Assembly (NCBI RefSeq): GCF_030698145.1
Contig: NZ_JAUYNW010000008.1
Span: 1-37,207 of the forward strand
Origin: Phenylobacterium sp.
GTDB lineage: Bacteria; Pseudomonadota; Alphaproteobacteria; Caulobacterales; Caulobacteraceae
Length of the DNA: 37,207 nucleotides
Direction of reading: 5' to 3'
Positions 7,057 through 17,187 of the stretch are shown here, one piece after another. Every line of letters starts with the position of its first letter. Within the stretch, counting starts at the first letter, position 1. Below the pieces are notes generated by a model that did not search any database, was not told where the DNA came from, and saw nothing but the letters and a program-made list of their open reading frames with translations. The position numbers and the translations under genes are program-made.

Positions 7057-7874
7057 TCCCGCCGCAGGACGACCGCGCGGCGCCGGCCGCCTTCCTCCAG
7101 CTCCCCGCTCCAGGTCCCGTCGAGGCTGGCCTTCAGCACCAGGGTGGTCACGCCCTCGCCGCGGCGCGGATAGAAGCTGACGATCAGCTCGCCGCCGGTG
7201 CGCTGGATGGCGCTGAGGAATCCGGAGGAGTCGGTGGCGCCGCGCCGGCGGGGGTCGCGCCAGGCGCCCTCCGGCGGCTCCAGCCCGTTGTCGACCAGTT
7301 GCAAGGTGTAGAGCGCCGCCCCCTCCCCGCCGCGCAGGGTCCAGGCGCCGTCCAGCGGCCCCTGCAGCCCCTGCGCCGAGGCGAAGGACGAGCGCATCCG
7401 CGACTCATAGCTCAGGTCCGTGGTGGTGGGCGGAGCCTCCGGCGAGCGGCCAGTCTCGTCGACATGGGTTGGGGCGGTGAGCGTCGGATGCGGCGGCGGC
7501 GGCGGTGTGTAGACGGGCGTGATGACGCTCGGCGGTCGCGGGAGCGTCGGGAGCTCGGGAACCGGCGCGGGAGATGGCGTCGCCGGGGGCGCATGGTTCA
7601 CCGGCGGGAGCGTGAAGGCGGACGCAGGCGCGGGTTCCGGTTCGGGCGGCGACGGCGGCCCCTCGGCAGCCTCGGCGTCAACGGTTTCCGGATCGGCGGC
7701 GGGCGCGGCCGGAGCGGTGGGAATGGACTCGGCCGGCGCGGGTTCGGCAACCGGCGCGGGCGGCCCCTGATCCAGGAGGGCGGCGATGGGATCGGCCTCC
7801 TGCGCGGACGCCGGGGCGTGCGCGGCGAGCGCCAGGGCCAGGGCGGCTTGCAGGAGCGGAAGTCTCAATCTCAA
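7053..7874 (-). CDS. Secreted proline-rich protein of unknown function
   Basis: A 273-residue protein with a clear signal peptide: MRLRLPLL, a hydrophobic run, then APASA-Q with cleavage near residue 24. A low-complexity alanine/proline/glutamate-rich stretch (about 25-150) probably forms an extended periplasmic linker. A conserved-looking C-terminal domain (about 155-273) contains GAWTLRGGEGAALYTLQLVD, SGFLSAIQRTGGELIVSFYP and WSGELEEGGRRRAVVLRRD. I do not recognise a named family. The gene starts ten bases after the stop of the CitE-like gene in the same direction, so they may be co-transcribed. Its stop overlaps the HIT gene end by four bases. Confidence 0.75.
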   Translation of the reverse strand: MRLRLPLLQAALALALAAHAPASAQEADPIAALLDQGPPAPVAEPAPAESIPTAPAAPAADPETVDAEAAEGPPSPPEPEPAPASAFTLPPVNHAPPATPSPAPVPELPTLPRPPSVITPVYTPPPPPHPTLTAPTHVDETGRSPEAPPTTTDLSYESRMRSSFASAQGLQGPLDGAWTLRGGEGAALYTLQLVDNGLEPPEGAWRDPRRRGATDSSGFLSAIQRTGGELIVSFYPRRGEGVTTLVLKASLDGTWSGELEEGGRRRAVVLRRD

Positions 7875-7884
7875 GGCCGGCGTC

Positions 7885-8736
7885 TCACGATGCGGCGATG
7901 GCGTCCGCGACGGCGATCAGACGCCGCGCCTCGTCCAGATGCAACAGCTCCACCATCCGGCCATCCACCCGGATCACGCCCTTGGCCGCGTTTTCCGGCA
8001 GATCGAAGGCCGCCACGACGGTCCGCGACCAGACCACGTCCTCGGCGGCGGGGCTGAAGGCCCGATTCGCGGCCTCGATCTGGCGCGGATGGATCAGGGT
8101 CTTGCCGTCGAAGCCGAAGGCCGCGCCCTGGTCGCACTGGGCGGCCAGACCCCCGTCGTCCTCGATGCCGTTGAACACCCCGTCCAGGACCACCAGCCCA
8201 TGGGCGCGGGCGGCGGCCACCGTCAGCGACAAAGGCCCGGCCAGGGGCAGGCGTTCCACATCCAGGCGGCAGCGCATCTCCTTGGCCAGGTCGTTCGTCC
8301 CCGCCACGAAGGCCGACAGCCGCCCGCCCGCCGCGGCGATCTGGGGCAGGGCGAAGATCGCCGCGCAGGTCTCGATCATCACCCACAGCGCGGTGTCGCC
8401 CGACATCCCCGCCTCATAGGCCGCGACGTCGGCGGCCGACGAGACCTTGGGCGCCAGGATCGCGTCGGGACCCGACGCCGCGGTCGCCTCCAGGTCGGCC
8501 CGGCCCCAGGGGGTGTCCAGCCCGTTGATCCGGATCACCACCTCGCGGCGGCCAAAGCCGCCGGCCTTCACCGCGGCCACCGCCTGGTCCCGCGCCAAGT
8601 CTTTGGCCTCGGGGGCGACGGCGTCCTCCAGGTCCAGGATCACCACGTCGCAGGCCAGCTCGCGGGCCTTTTCGATGGCCCGGGCGTTGACGGCGGGCAT
8701 GTAGAGGGCGCTGCGGCGCGGCCGGGGCGAGCTCAA
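7885..8736 (-). CDS. HpcH/HpaI aldolase/citrate lyase (CitE-like) family protein
   Basis: A 283-residue CitE-like TIM-barrel enzyme, of the group that includes citrate lyase beta subunit homologues, malyl-CoA/citramalyl-CoA lyases and malyl-CoA thioesterases. Characteristic segments are RSALYMPAVNARAIEKAREL, DVVILDLEDAVAPEAKDLAR (acidic metal ligands), the RINGLDTPWGRADLE strand, LWVMIETCAAIFALPQI (glutamate ligand), FVAGTNDLAKEM and FGFDGKTLIHPRQIEAAN. These place the metal and CoA ligands in order. No citrate lyase alpha or gamma subunit is near, so a CoA-thioester lyase or thioesterase role is more likely; the substrate cannot be read. The start appears to be TTG at 8736 with GGAG nine bases upstream. 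Confidence 0.88.
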   Translation of the reverse strand: MSSPRPRRSALYMPAVNARAIEKARELACDVVILDLEDAVAPEAKDLARDQAVAAVKAGGFGRREVVIRINGLDTPWGRADLEATAASGPDAILAPKVSSAADVAAYEAGMSGDTALWVMIETCAAIFALPQIAAAGGRLSAFVAGTNDLAKEMRCRLDVERLPLAGPLSLTVAAARAHGLVVLDGVFNGIEDDGGLAAQCDQGAAFGFDGKTLIHPRQIEAANRAFSPAAEDVVWSRTVVAAFDLPENAAKGVIRVDGRMVELLHLDEARRLIAVADAIAAS

Positions 8737-8794
8737 GCGTCTAGCTCCATGGTTCCGATGGCGAAGCGCCCTTCTTAGGGGCTAGGATGGGGGC

Positions 8795-9178
8795 ATGACC
8801 ATCCGCTACGACGACGGGGCCAAGAACGTGCTGGGCGGCGAGCTCGTCTCCTGCTCGCTCGACCCCGTGACCGGCTTCTTCCGCAACGGCTGCTGCGAGA
8901 CCGGGCCGCACGATGTGGGGATGCATACGGTCTGCGCGGTGATGACCGCCGAGTTCCTGACCTTCTCCAAGACCATGGGCAACGACCTCTCCACACCGAT
9001 GCCGGACTACGGCTTCGCGGGACTCAAGCCCGGCGACCGCTGGTGCCTCTGTGCGCCGCGTTGGAAGGAGGCGCTGGACGCCGGCATGGCCCCGCAGCTG
9101 ATCCTCGAGGCCACCCACGAGGAGACCCTGGCCATCGTGCCCCTGGGCGTCCTGAAGGATCACGCCGTCGACGCGTAG
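8795..9178 (+). CDS. DUF2237 family protein
   Basis: A 127-residue protein matching the DUF2237 family along its whole length. Landmarks are KNVLGGEL, TGFFRNGCCETGPHDVGMHTVCAVM, GNDLSTPMPDYGFAGLKPGDRWCLCAPRW and ILEATHEETLAIV. The conserved cysteines and histidine suggest a metal site, but the family has no established function. The ATG at 8795 has an AGGATGGGGG purine-rich site just upstream. It is divergent from the CitE-like gene by 58 bases and convergent with thpR. Confidence 0.9.
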   Translation: MTIRYDDGAKNVLGGELVSCSLDPVTGFFRNGCCETGPHDVGMHTVCAVMTAEFLTFSKTMGNDLSTPMPDYGFAGLKPGDRWCLCAPRWKEALDAGMAPQLILEATHEETLAIVPLGVLKDHAVDA

Positions 9179-9208
9179 TCGCCCCCAAAGGGGAGCGTCT
9201 GGAAGGCT

Positions 9209-9745
9209 TCACACCAGCGGATATTCCCGCTCCAGCCGATAGCGGGAGCCCTCGTCCGTGCGCCAGCTCGAATAGAGGCCGAAGCTGGTGGCGCGGAAGG
9301 GCGGAGACTTCAGCAGATTGTTCTGCGCGATCCAGTCGGCGACCTGCGCCGGATTGGGGCGGCGCAGATAGGCCAGGGTGACATGCGGCTTGTAGACCCG
9401 CGTGTCGGCCGCCAGCCCCGCCCGCCGCGCGGCGGTCTCGCAACGCGCCGCCAGGTTGCGCAGGTCGGGGTCCTCGACCACGCCGGCCCAGACCGCATGG
9501 ATCTCCGCCCCCTCGCCGAACGCGCCGACCCCTTCCAGCTCCAGGCCTAGCGGCAGGCCCGTCACCATGGCCAGCTCGGCGTCCAGGTCGGCCGCGACAT
9601 CCTCGCGCACGTCGCCGAAGAACCGCAGGGTGATGTGAAAGGCCTCCAGCGGCCGCCATCGCGCGCCGGACAGATCGTCCTGCCGCGCGCTCAGGCCCTC
9701 GCCGATCTCCGGCGGGATGGACAGGGCGGCGAACAGGCGGATCAT
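9209..9745 (-). CDS. thpR: RNA 2',3'-cyclic phosphodiesterase (2H family)
   Basis: A 178-residue 2H phosphoesterase of the LigT/ThpR group, hydrolysing 2',3'-cyclic phosphate ends of RNA in the cytosol. The two catalytic HxTL motifs are visible: HITL at residues 37-40 and HVTL at 121-124. The N-terminus MIRLFAALSIPPEI and the FFGDV segment after the first motif are typical. Length is normal. It is a single gene, convergent with DUF2237 and divergent from the Bax-inhibitor-like gene. The start ATG at 9745 agrees with the family N-terminus. Confidence 0.93.
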   Translation of the reverse strand: MIRLFAALSIPPEIGEGLSARQDDLSGARWRPLEAFHITLRFFGDVREDVAADLDAELAMVTGLPLGLELEGVGAFGEGAEIHAVWAGVVEDPDLRNLAARCETAARRAGLAADTRVYKPHVTLAYLRRPNPAQVADWIAQNNLLKSPPFRATSFGLYSSWRTDEGSRYRLEREYPLV

Positions 9746-9798
9746 CGGCTTCTACCTAGGCTGCGGCCGGGCTGACGCAATCGTAATCGGGGAAACCT

Positions 9799-9827
9799 TG
9801 CGTCGAACACCCCAGACACCGATATTC
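9799..9827 (+). promoter_or_regulatory. Possible promoter of the Bax-inhibitor-1-like gene
   Basis: TTGCGT and GATATT are separated by 17 bases about 45 bases upstream of the ATG at 9874. The hexamers are moderate matches to the sigma70 consensus. Seen by eye only. Confidence 0.3.
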
Positions 9828-9873
9828 AGCGGTGCGCCCGCTTGGGGCGCTTCGATAAAGGGCTTTGTCTCTG

Positions 9874-10623
9874 ATGAGCGACTTCAACCGCGGCGCTGCT
9901 CGCACGATCCCCGTGGATCGCGCCGACATGTCGGTGGACGTGGGCCTGCGCAGCTTCATGCTCGGCGTCTACAACAAGGTTGCGCTGGGCCTGCTCCTCT
10001 CCGCCGCCCTCGCGTTCCTGACCGGCAGCTTCCCGCCGGTGCGCGACCTGATGTTCTCGGTCTCGCCCACGGGCCGGGTCGGCTACACCTTGCTGGGCAT
10101 GGTCGTGGCGTTCTCGCCGCTCGGCGTGATGCTGATCGGCATGTTCGCCATGAAGAACGTTACGCCGCGTTCGTCGGGCATCTTCTACTGGACGATCGTC
10201 AGCCTGATCGGCGCCGGCCTGGGCGTTCTGGCCCTGCGCTACACCGGGACCTCGATCTTCTCGACATTCTTGATCACCTCGGCGGCCTTCGGCGGCCTGT
10301 CCCTGGTCGGCTACACCACCAAGAAGGACCTGACCGGCTTCGGCAGCTTCCTGATCGTCGGCCTGATCGGCCTGGTGATCGCCAGCCTGGTCAACATGTT
10401 CCTGCAAAGCCCGGCCATGGCCTTCATCGTCAGCGTTGTGGGCGTGCTGATCTTCGCGGGCCTGATCGCCTACGACACCCAGCGCCTGAAGATGAGCTAT
10501 TACGAGATGGGCGGGAACGAAGCCGCCATGGGCGTGGCCACCAACATGGGTGCGCTGAACCTCTATCTCGACTTCATCAACCTCTTCCAGTTCCTGCTCA
10601 GCATCTTCGGCGACCGCCGCTAG
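9874..10623 (+). CDS. Bax inhibitor-1/YccA family membrane protein
   Basis: A 249-residue integral membrane protein with seven hydrophobic helices. After a soluble N-terminus (MSDFNRGAARTIPVDRADMSVD) come FMLGVYNKVALGLLLSAALAFL, further helices, and the C-terminal signature IFAGLIAYDTQRLKMSYYEMGG and ALNLYLDFINLFQFLL, diagnostic of the BI-1/YccA family. Bacterial members include YccA, which modulates FtsH, and a BsYetJ calcium-leak channel; its exact role here is unknown. I use the ATG at 9874 rather than the in-frame TTG at 9865 because the latter lies directly against the AAAGGG site. A clear terminator follows at 10651-10681. Confidence 0.92.
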   Translation: MSDFNRGAARTIPVDRADMSVDVGLRSFMLGVYNKVALGLLLSAALAFLTGSFPPVRDLMFSVSPTGRVGYTLLGMVVAFSPLGVMLIGMFAMKNVTPRSSGIFYWTIVSLIGAGLGVLALRYTGTSIFSTFLITSAAFGGLSLVGYTTKKDLTGFGSFLIVGLIGLVIASLVNMFLQSPAMAFIVSVVGVLIFAGLIAYDTQRLKMSYYEMGGNEAAMGVATNMGALNLYLDFINLFQFLLSIFGDRR

Positions 10624-10650
10624 ATCCGGTCCAGGACAGAACATTCGAAG

Positions 10651-10681
10651 CCCCGGCGGGAAACCGCCGAGGTTTTTCTTT
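10651..10681 (+). terminator. Rho-independent terminator of the Bax-inhibitor-1-like gene
   Basis: CCCCGGCGG and CCGCCGAGG pair around a GAAA tetraloop with one mismatch, followed directly by TTTTTCTTT. It lies 28 bases after the stop codon. The convergent DUF2794 gene ends just beyond it. Confidence 0.85.
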
Positions 10682-10698
10682 GCGGCGGGCGCTGGCCC

Positions 10699-11031
10699 TT
10701 AGTCCACGATCTTGAAGCGGCCCTTGTCGAAGAACCGCAGCACCTGGTCCAGGTCGTGGCCGCGGCGCAGGATAAGGCCGCCCTGGCCTATGACCGCCCA
10801 GGCGCCCTGGCGGCGCGCCAGGGAAGGCCGCTTCTCGATGCGGTAGAGCGGCGCCTCGGAGGCCCGCCGGAAGATCGAGAAGACGCAGGCCTCCGCCGTG
10901 GCGCCGACGCCGTAGTCGCGCCACTCGCCAGCGGCGACCATTCGACCATAGAGCGAGAGGATACGCCCCAGTTCGTGGCGGTCGAAAAAGACCTGCGCGC
11001 GGGAGGTCTGGTGGGACGGATCGAAGACCAT
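10699..11031 (-). CDS. DUF2794 family protein
   Basis: About 110 residues from the ATG at 11031, the length usual for DUF2794, a small protein family known almost only from Alphaproteobacteria. Landmarks are QVFFDRHELGRILSLYGRMVAAGEWRDYG, ACVFSIFRRASEAPLYRIEKRP and WAVIGQGGLILRRGHDLDQVLRFFDKG. The family has no assigned function. The frame stays open upstream to a TTG at 11109, but those residues do not resemble the family, so the shorter start is preferred even though no strong ribosome-binding site precedes it. Confidence 0.85.
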   Translation of the reverse strand: MVFDPSHQTSRAQVFFDRHELGRILSLYGRMVAAGEWRDYGVGATAEACVFSIFRRASEAPLYRIEKRPSLARRQGAWAVIGQGGLILRRGHDLDQVLRFFDKGRFKIVD

Positions 11032-11194
11032 CGCTGCGAAGGGTAACCCCAAACCGCGTCGCCCGACAATCCGGGGAAGCGTGACCGTGCAGACACGCCC
11101 CTCCGGCAATCTAAAACAACCGTAACCTCACGCCATGGAATGACCTTATTTCGGTCCAGCGCCCGCCTGATCCACTACCGATAGTCCTAATCGT

Positions 11195-11353
11195 CGGTTG
11201 GCCGGAACCTGCTGGTCCCGGATCCTGAACAGCCCCCCCAGCCCCCCTGGATCGTGGGCTTCGGTCAGCCGGCGCTCTACACCCAGATCGTCCAAGTCTG
11301 GAAACCAACGAGAGACCCGCGCGGGATGCCCCCCACCCGCGCGGGTCTTTTCG
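11195..11353 (+). ncRNA. Candidate structured small RNA with intrinsic terminator
   Basis: The 280-base gap between two minus-strand genes holds no plausible ORF but strong RNA structure. GCCGG (11201-11205) pairs with CCGGC (11269-11273). Inside it CTG pairs with CAG, CCC with GGG, and GATCC (11221-11225) with GGATC (11249-11253), leaving a loop of two cytosine runs. A small CCAGA/TCTGG hairpin (11283-11301) follows, then a perfect 13-bp terminator stem and T-run. C-rich exposed loops that pair with ribosome-binding sites are common in alphaproteobacterial sRNAs. Neither the 5' end nor the promoter can be fixed, and no named RNA family is recognised. Confidence 0.35.
11313..11352 (+). terminator. 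Strong intrinsic terminator without an upstream protein gene on the same strand
   Basis: AGACCCGCGCGGG and CCCGCGCGGGTCT form a 13-bp perfect stem with a ten-base loop, followed by TTTT on the plus strand. On the minus strand the trailing sequence TCTCTCG is a poorer U-run, though it could still end the DUF1223 transcript. The plus orientation implies a short upstream transcript. Confidence 0.75.
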
Positions 11354-11389
11354 TATTTGGGTCGACTTGCAGTTGCAGGCCCTGGGCCG

Positions 11390-12088
11390 CTAGGGCGCCT
11401 TCAGGGCCGCGGCGAGGATGCCGCCGCCCTCCGGGCCCTGCACCAGGACCGCGGTGGCCAGGCCTTCCTCACTGGGCGCGGGCAAGCGGTAAGCCGTGGG
11501 CCGGCCGCGCCAGCGCCCGAGCCGTATGATCTCACGCACCACGTTTCGGTGGACCACGGTCTTGCCGCGGTTGTCGCCGGTCCTGACCACGACGTCCTGC
11601 TCGCGCGGATCGTAGCGCACCAGCCAGACCTCGGCGCCGCCGCGCGGAACCAGACCCGATCCGACATCCACCCGGCGCGGGCCGATGAAAGCCATGTCAG
11701 GCGGATTGCGCGGATCGCGCGCCGCATTGGCCAGCAGCTTGTCGACCTTGTCGGTCTGCAGTCCACCCGCCTGGGCGCGGCCGTCGACCACCACCTGGGG
11801 CGTATAGGGCTCGCGCAGGGCCAGCCGCGTGACATACGCCTTCTGACGGTCGGCGAACTCCGGCTTGGCGAAGGTGTCGGGCCAGCCGAGATAGTCCCAG
11901 TAGTCGACCCCGAAGGTCAGGGCGAGCACGCCCGGCCGCTCGGCGAGCTTGCCGACATAGCTGTTGGCCTCCCCGCAGGAGGCGCAGCCCTGAGCGGTGA
12001 AGAGCTCGACGACCACGGGCGGCTTGGCGGCCAGGGCCAGGCCGGGGCTCGCAAACAGGATCAGGGACAAAAGCGCGGCTTTACGCAT
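11390..12088 (-). CDS. DUF1223 domain-containing thioredoxin-fold secreted protein
   Basis: About 232 residues from the ATG at 12088. A signal peptide (MRKAALLSLILFASPGLALA) is followed by the DUF1223 opening VVVELFTAQGCASCGEANSYV, whose CASC motif is the CxxC redox pair of this thioredoxin-like family. Further landmarks are LALTFGVDYWDYLGWPDTFA, FADRQKAYV, YTPQVVVDGR and the C-terminal AVLVQGPEGGGILAAA. It acts in the periplasm; the substrate is unknown. The longer in-frame start at 12133 would place extra residues before the signal peptide and is unlikely. It is not clearly in an operon. Confidence 0.88.
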   Translation of the reverse strand: MRKAALLSLILFASPGLALAAKPPVVVELFTAQGCASCGEANSYVGKLAERPGVLALTFGVDYWDYLGWPDTFAKPEFADRQKAYVTRLALREPYTPQVVVDGRAQAGGLQTDKVDKLLANAARDPRNPPDMAFIGPRRVDVGSGLVPRGGAEVWLVRYDPREQDVVVRTGDNRGKTVVHRNVVREIIRLGRWRGRPTAYRLPAPSEEGLATAVLVQGPEGGGILAAALKAP

Positions 12089-12161
12089 CGTGGCGCAATA
12101 AAGCGGACTTCCTCGAAGAATTGGTTTCAACAAGGTGTGACCAGGCCCTGATGGAAAGATA

Positions 12162-12189
12162 AAGGGGCCCGCCGGCGGCGAGCCCCTTC
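12162..12189 (-). terminator. Terminator of acnA
   Basis: Inverted repeat AAGGGGC-CCGCC / GGCGG-cga-GCCCCTT about 25 bases after the acnA stop. Read on the minus strand it is followed by TTTATCTTT. It probably separates acnA from the DUF1223 gene. Confidence 0.7.
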
Positions 12190-12214
12190 GTATTGTCCGC
12201 GGGTGTCGGCCGTC

Positions 12215-14905
<2,691 letters not shown>

Positions 14906-15083
14906 TTTCAAGGATCCTTCCTCTGTTCGCGGCCGCTCAACGTCCAACCCGGGGATCGCGCGCTTTTGGAGGCGGACACACAGCGTTCGCTCCAGCGCCG
15001 CGTACGCCCCCCGAGGTGGCGACGGCCGCGCGCGTCATAGCCGCTGGGAACCGGCTCGTCCATGCGGCGGGAACCACCCCGAG

Positions 15084-15686
15084 ATGATCGCGCGCCTGGA
15101 GATTGACAACCTGGCTCTGCGCCGGGGCGGGCGACGGCTGTTCCAGGGCCTGACCCTGACCCTGGAGGCCGGCGAGGCCGCGGCGCTCACGGGCCCCAAC
15201 GGGGCCGGCAAGACCAGCCTGTTGCGCGCGATCGCGGGCCTGGTCGCGTCCGAGGCCGGGACCATCGGCTTCGGCGATCTCGACCCCGACCTGGCGCGCC
15301 GCGACCACATCCACCTGGCCGGGCATCAGGACGGCCAGAAGCCCGCCCGCACGGTCCGCGAGGAGCTCGCCTTCTGGACGTTGTGGACGGGAGGGACCTC
15401 GGCCTCGGCCAAGGCCGCGGCCCACACCCTGGAGCTCGCGCCCCTGCTCGAGCTGGAGGTCCGACGGCTGTCGGCGGGCCAGAGGCGCAGGCTGGCCCTG
15501 GCCCGCCTGCTGGCCGCCCCGCGCGGCCTGTGGCTGCTGGACGAACCGCTGAGCCCGCTGGACGCCGAGTGGCGGCTGCGGTTCGGGGCGATGATGGCCG
15601 CGCATCTCGCCGCCGGCGGCATGATCGTCGCCGCCGTCCACGATCCGCTGCCGATCCCCGCCCGCGCCCTGGAGATCGGAGCGTGA
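15084..15686 (+). CDS. ccmA: Cytochrome c biogenesis heme exporter, ATP-binding protein CcmA
   Basis: A 200-residue ABC ATPase. Walker A is GPNGAGKT (37-44), the signature LSAGQ (129-133), Walker B LWLLDEP (149-155), with a D-loop SPLD and the switch histidine in AAVHD. The small size and the first position in a ccmAB-C-D-G series identify CcmA, which with CcmB, CcmC and CcmD releases holo-CcmE from CcmC at the cytoplasmic membrane during cytochrome c maturation. The stop overlaps the ccmB GTG (GTGA), so the two are coupled. It is divergent from acnA. Confidence 0.95.
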   Translation: MIARLEIDNLALRRGGRRLFQGLTLTLEAGEAAALTGPNGAGKTSLLRAIAGLVASEAGTIGFGDLDPDLARRDHIHLAGHQDGQKPARTVREELAFWTLWTGGTSASAKAAAHTLELAPLLELEVRRLSAGQRRRLALARLLAAPRGLWLLDEPLSPLDAEWRLRFGAMMAAHLAAGGMIVAAVHDPLPIPARALEIGA

Positions 15687-16348
15687 GCCGCGCGTTCGCC
15701 CTGTTGTCGCGCGAGACGGCCCTGGCCTGGGGCAGGGGCGGCGGGCCCCTGGTCTCGGTGGGCTTCTACGCCGGGGTGGCGACCCTGCTTCCCTTGGCCA
15801 TCGGGCCGGAGCCGGCGCGGCTCACGGCCGTGGCGCCCGGCGCGGCCTGGGTGGCCCTGGCGCTCGCCGCCCTGCTCTCCCTCGACCGCCTGTTCGAGCG
15901 CGACTACGAGGACGGGGCGCTCGACCTGCTGGTCATGGCGCCGACGCCCCTGGAGATCACCTGCGCCCTGAAGTGCCTGGGCCAGTGGATCGCCACCGGG
16001 GCGCCCCTGGCCCTCGCCGCGCCCGTCGCCGCCATCGCCCTGGGCGCCGAGCCGCGCCTGGCGCCGGTGATCTTCGCCTGCGCCCTGATCGGCGGCCTGG
16101 CCTTCGCCTTCGTGGGCGGGATCGGCGCGGCGCTCAGCCTCGGCGCCCGGCGCGGCGGCCTGCTCACCGCCGTCATCGTCCTGCCGCTGTTCGTGCCGCC
16201 GGTGATCTTTGGCGGCGGGGCGCTCGACGCCTTCACGGGCGGCCTGCCCTGGACCTCCGGCCTCGCCCTGCTCGCCGCCTACGCCGCCGCCGCCGTGGCC
16301 CTGGGCCCGATCGCCATGGCGGCCGCCTGCCGCAACGCACTCTCCTAG
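15683..16348 (+). CDS. ccmB: Heme exporter protein CcmB
   Basis: A 221-residue membrane protein with six hydrophobic helices, starting at GTG 15683 within the ccmA stop. It has the CcmB landmarks [21 protein letters not shown] (cytoplasmic coupling loop), a LCLGQW-like segment ([14 protein letters not shown]) and [18 protein letters not shown]. It forms the membrane half of the CcmAB transporter. In the usual gene order ccmC follows directly; here ccmC begins 1.5 kb later, after two palindromic repeats and two Spy-like genes. Confidence 0.94.
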   Translation: MSRAFALLSRETALAWGRGGGPLVSVGFYAGVATLLPLAIGPEPARLTAVAPGAAWVALALAALLSLDRLFERDYEDGALDLLVMAPTPLEITCALKCLGQWIATGAPLALAAPVAAIALGAEPRLAPVIFACALIGGLAFAFVGGIGAALSLGARRGGLLTAVIVLPLFVPPVIFGGGALDAFTGGLPWTSGLALLAAYAAAAVALGPIAMAAACRNALS

Positions 16349-16396
16349 AGCGTGACAGCCTGAAGTGGATACCGGTTCAGGCGCCCGTCACGATCT
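16349..16396. repeat. Palindromic intergenic repeat (REP-like), canonical core
   Basis: CGTGAC (16351-16356) pairs with GTCACG (16387-16392) and CCTGAA (16359-16364) with TTCAGG (16376-16381). The centre is the core GAAGTGGATACCGGTTC, which I recognise as the hallmark of a palindromic element scattered through many alphaproteobacterial genomes. It starts directly at the ccmB stop. Confidence 0.75.
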
Positions 16397-16409
16397 AAGC
16401 TTTTGAAGT

Positions 16410-16461
16410 TAGACCCTTGTCATCCAATTCAGATGAAGCCCTCTGAACTGGAAAGGGTCTA
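16410..16461. repeat. Second palindromic hairpin element after ccmB
   Basis: The outer arms TAGACCCTT and AAGGGTCTA are perfect, and the inner arms CCAATTCAGA and TCTGAACTGG have one G-U-type mismatch, around a TGAAGCCC loop. The outer TAGACC resembles that of the element at 5401. It may be a related repeat, a terminator for ccmAB, or both. Confidence 0.6.
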
Positions 16462-16525
16462 GCGACGGACTTCGAGCCCCCGCCCGTTCAAGTCTGCAAG
16501 GGGCATGAATCTGGAGTTGCGAACA

Positions 16526-17047
16526 ATGAACCTTGGAAAGCTCGCGCCGCTGGCGCTGGGCGGCCTGATCCTCGCCGGCGGCCTGGCCACCGCCAGTCTG
16601 GCCCAACAGCCGCCCCTTCCGGCCACCGCCATGCCGGGCCACGGCGATAAGGCCGGCAGCCATGACGGAATGCGCCATGCCGATCCGGCCGAACGCGCCG
16701 CCCGCCGCGCCGAGCACCTGCGCGCCGCCCTGCAGCTTCGCCCCGACCAGGAGGCCGCTCTGAAGGCGTTCCTCGGCGCACACCAGCCGCCCGCCGGCGA
16801 GCGGGGTAAGTTCCGCGAACGCCGCGGGGAGATGGCCCAGATGACCACGCCCCAGCGGCTCGACGCCCAGAAGGCGCGGATGGCCGAGCACCAGGCCCGG
16901 TTCGAGCAGCACGCCGCGGCGACCAAGCGGTTCTACGCCCAGCTTTCGCCCGCCCAGCAGAAGGCCTTCGACGCCCTGGGGCCACGGGGCGGGCGCGGTG
17001 GTCACGGCGGCGGCCGTCATCACGGCCGGATGGGTGAACGCGGCTAG
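16526..17047 (+). CDS. Spy/CpxP-like (LTxxQ) periplasmic protein
   Basis: A 173-residue protein with a signal peptide (about residues 1-27, ending ATASLAQ). A mainly helical, charged region follows that carries the LTxxQ-like motifs LQLRPDQE (69-76) and LSPAQQ (140-145), and the protein ends in a glycine/histidine/arginine-rich tail that could bind metal. Spy/CpxP proteins are periplasmic chaperones or stress sensors that respond to misfolding or metals. The ATG at 16526 has GGAG nine bases upstream. It is the first of two tandem homologues between ccmB and ccmC, which suggests a link to the periplasm or to heme/metal handling, but this is inference. Confidence 0.82.
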   Translation: MNLGKLAPLALGGLILAGGLATASLAQQPPLPATAMPGHGDKAGSHDGMRHADPAERAARRAEHLRAALQLRPDQEAALKAFLGAHQPPAGERGKFRERRGEMAQMTTPQRLDAQKARMAEHQARFEQHAAATKRFYAQLSPAQQKAFDALGPRGGRGGHGGGRHHGRMGERG

Positions 17048-17187
17048 CCCCTGATCGCGGGACGGGCCCGCCGTCCGCCCCGCGACATTACGAAAGCTTC
17101 ACCTGGAAGCGCCGTCCTTGGCCACTTTTCGCCATGGTCGGCGCGGAACGTCGGTCTCTCGGCAACCGCCAACAGGGAGAAACGGCG

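Noticed and set aside
6633..8057. 474-codon frame across the HIT and secreted-protein genes
   Set aside because: Arg/Gly-rich translation spanning two real genes in other frames; no domain.
11225..11248. G-quadruplex on the minus strand of the C-rich loop
   Set aside because: There are only two long guanine runs; four separated runs would be needed for a convincing intramolecular quadruplex.
17050..17090. Terminator after the first Spy-like gene
   Set aside because: A GC-rich inverted repeat with a bulge is present, but no T-run follows in either direction.
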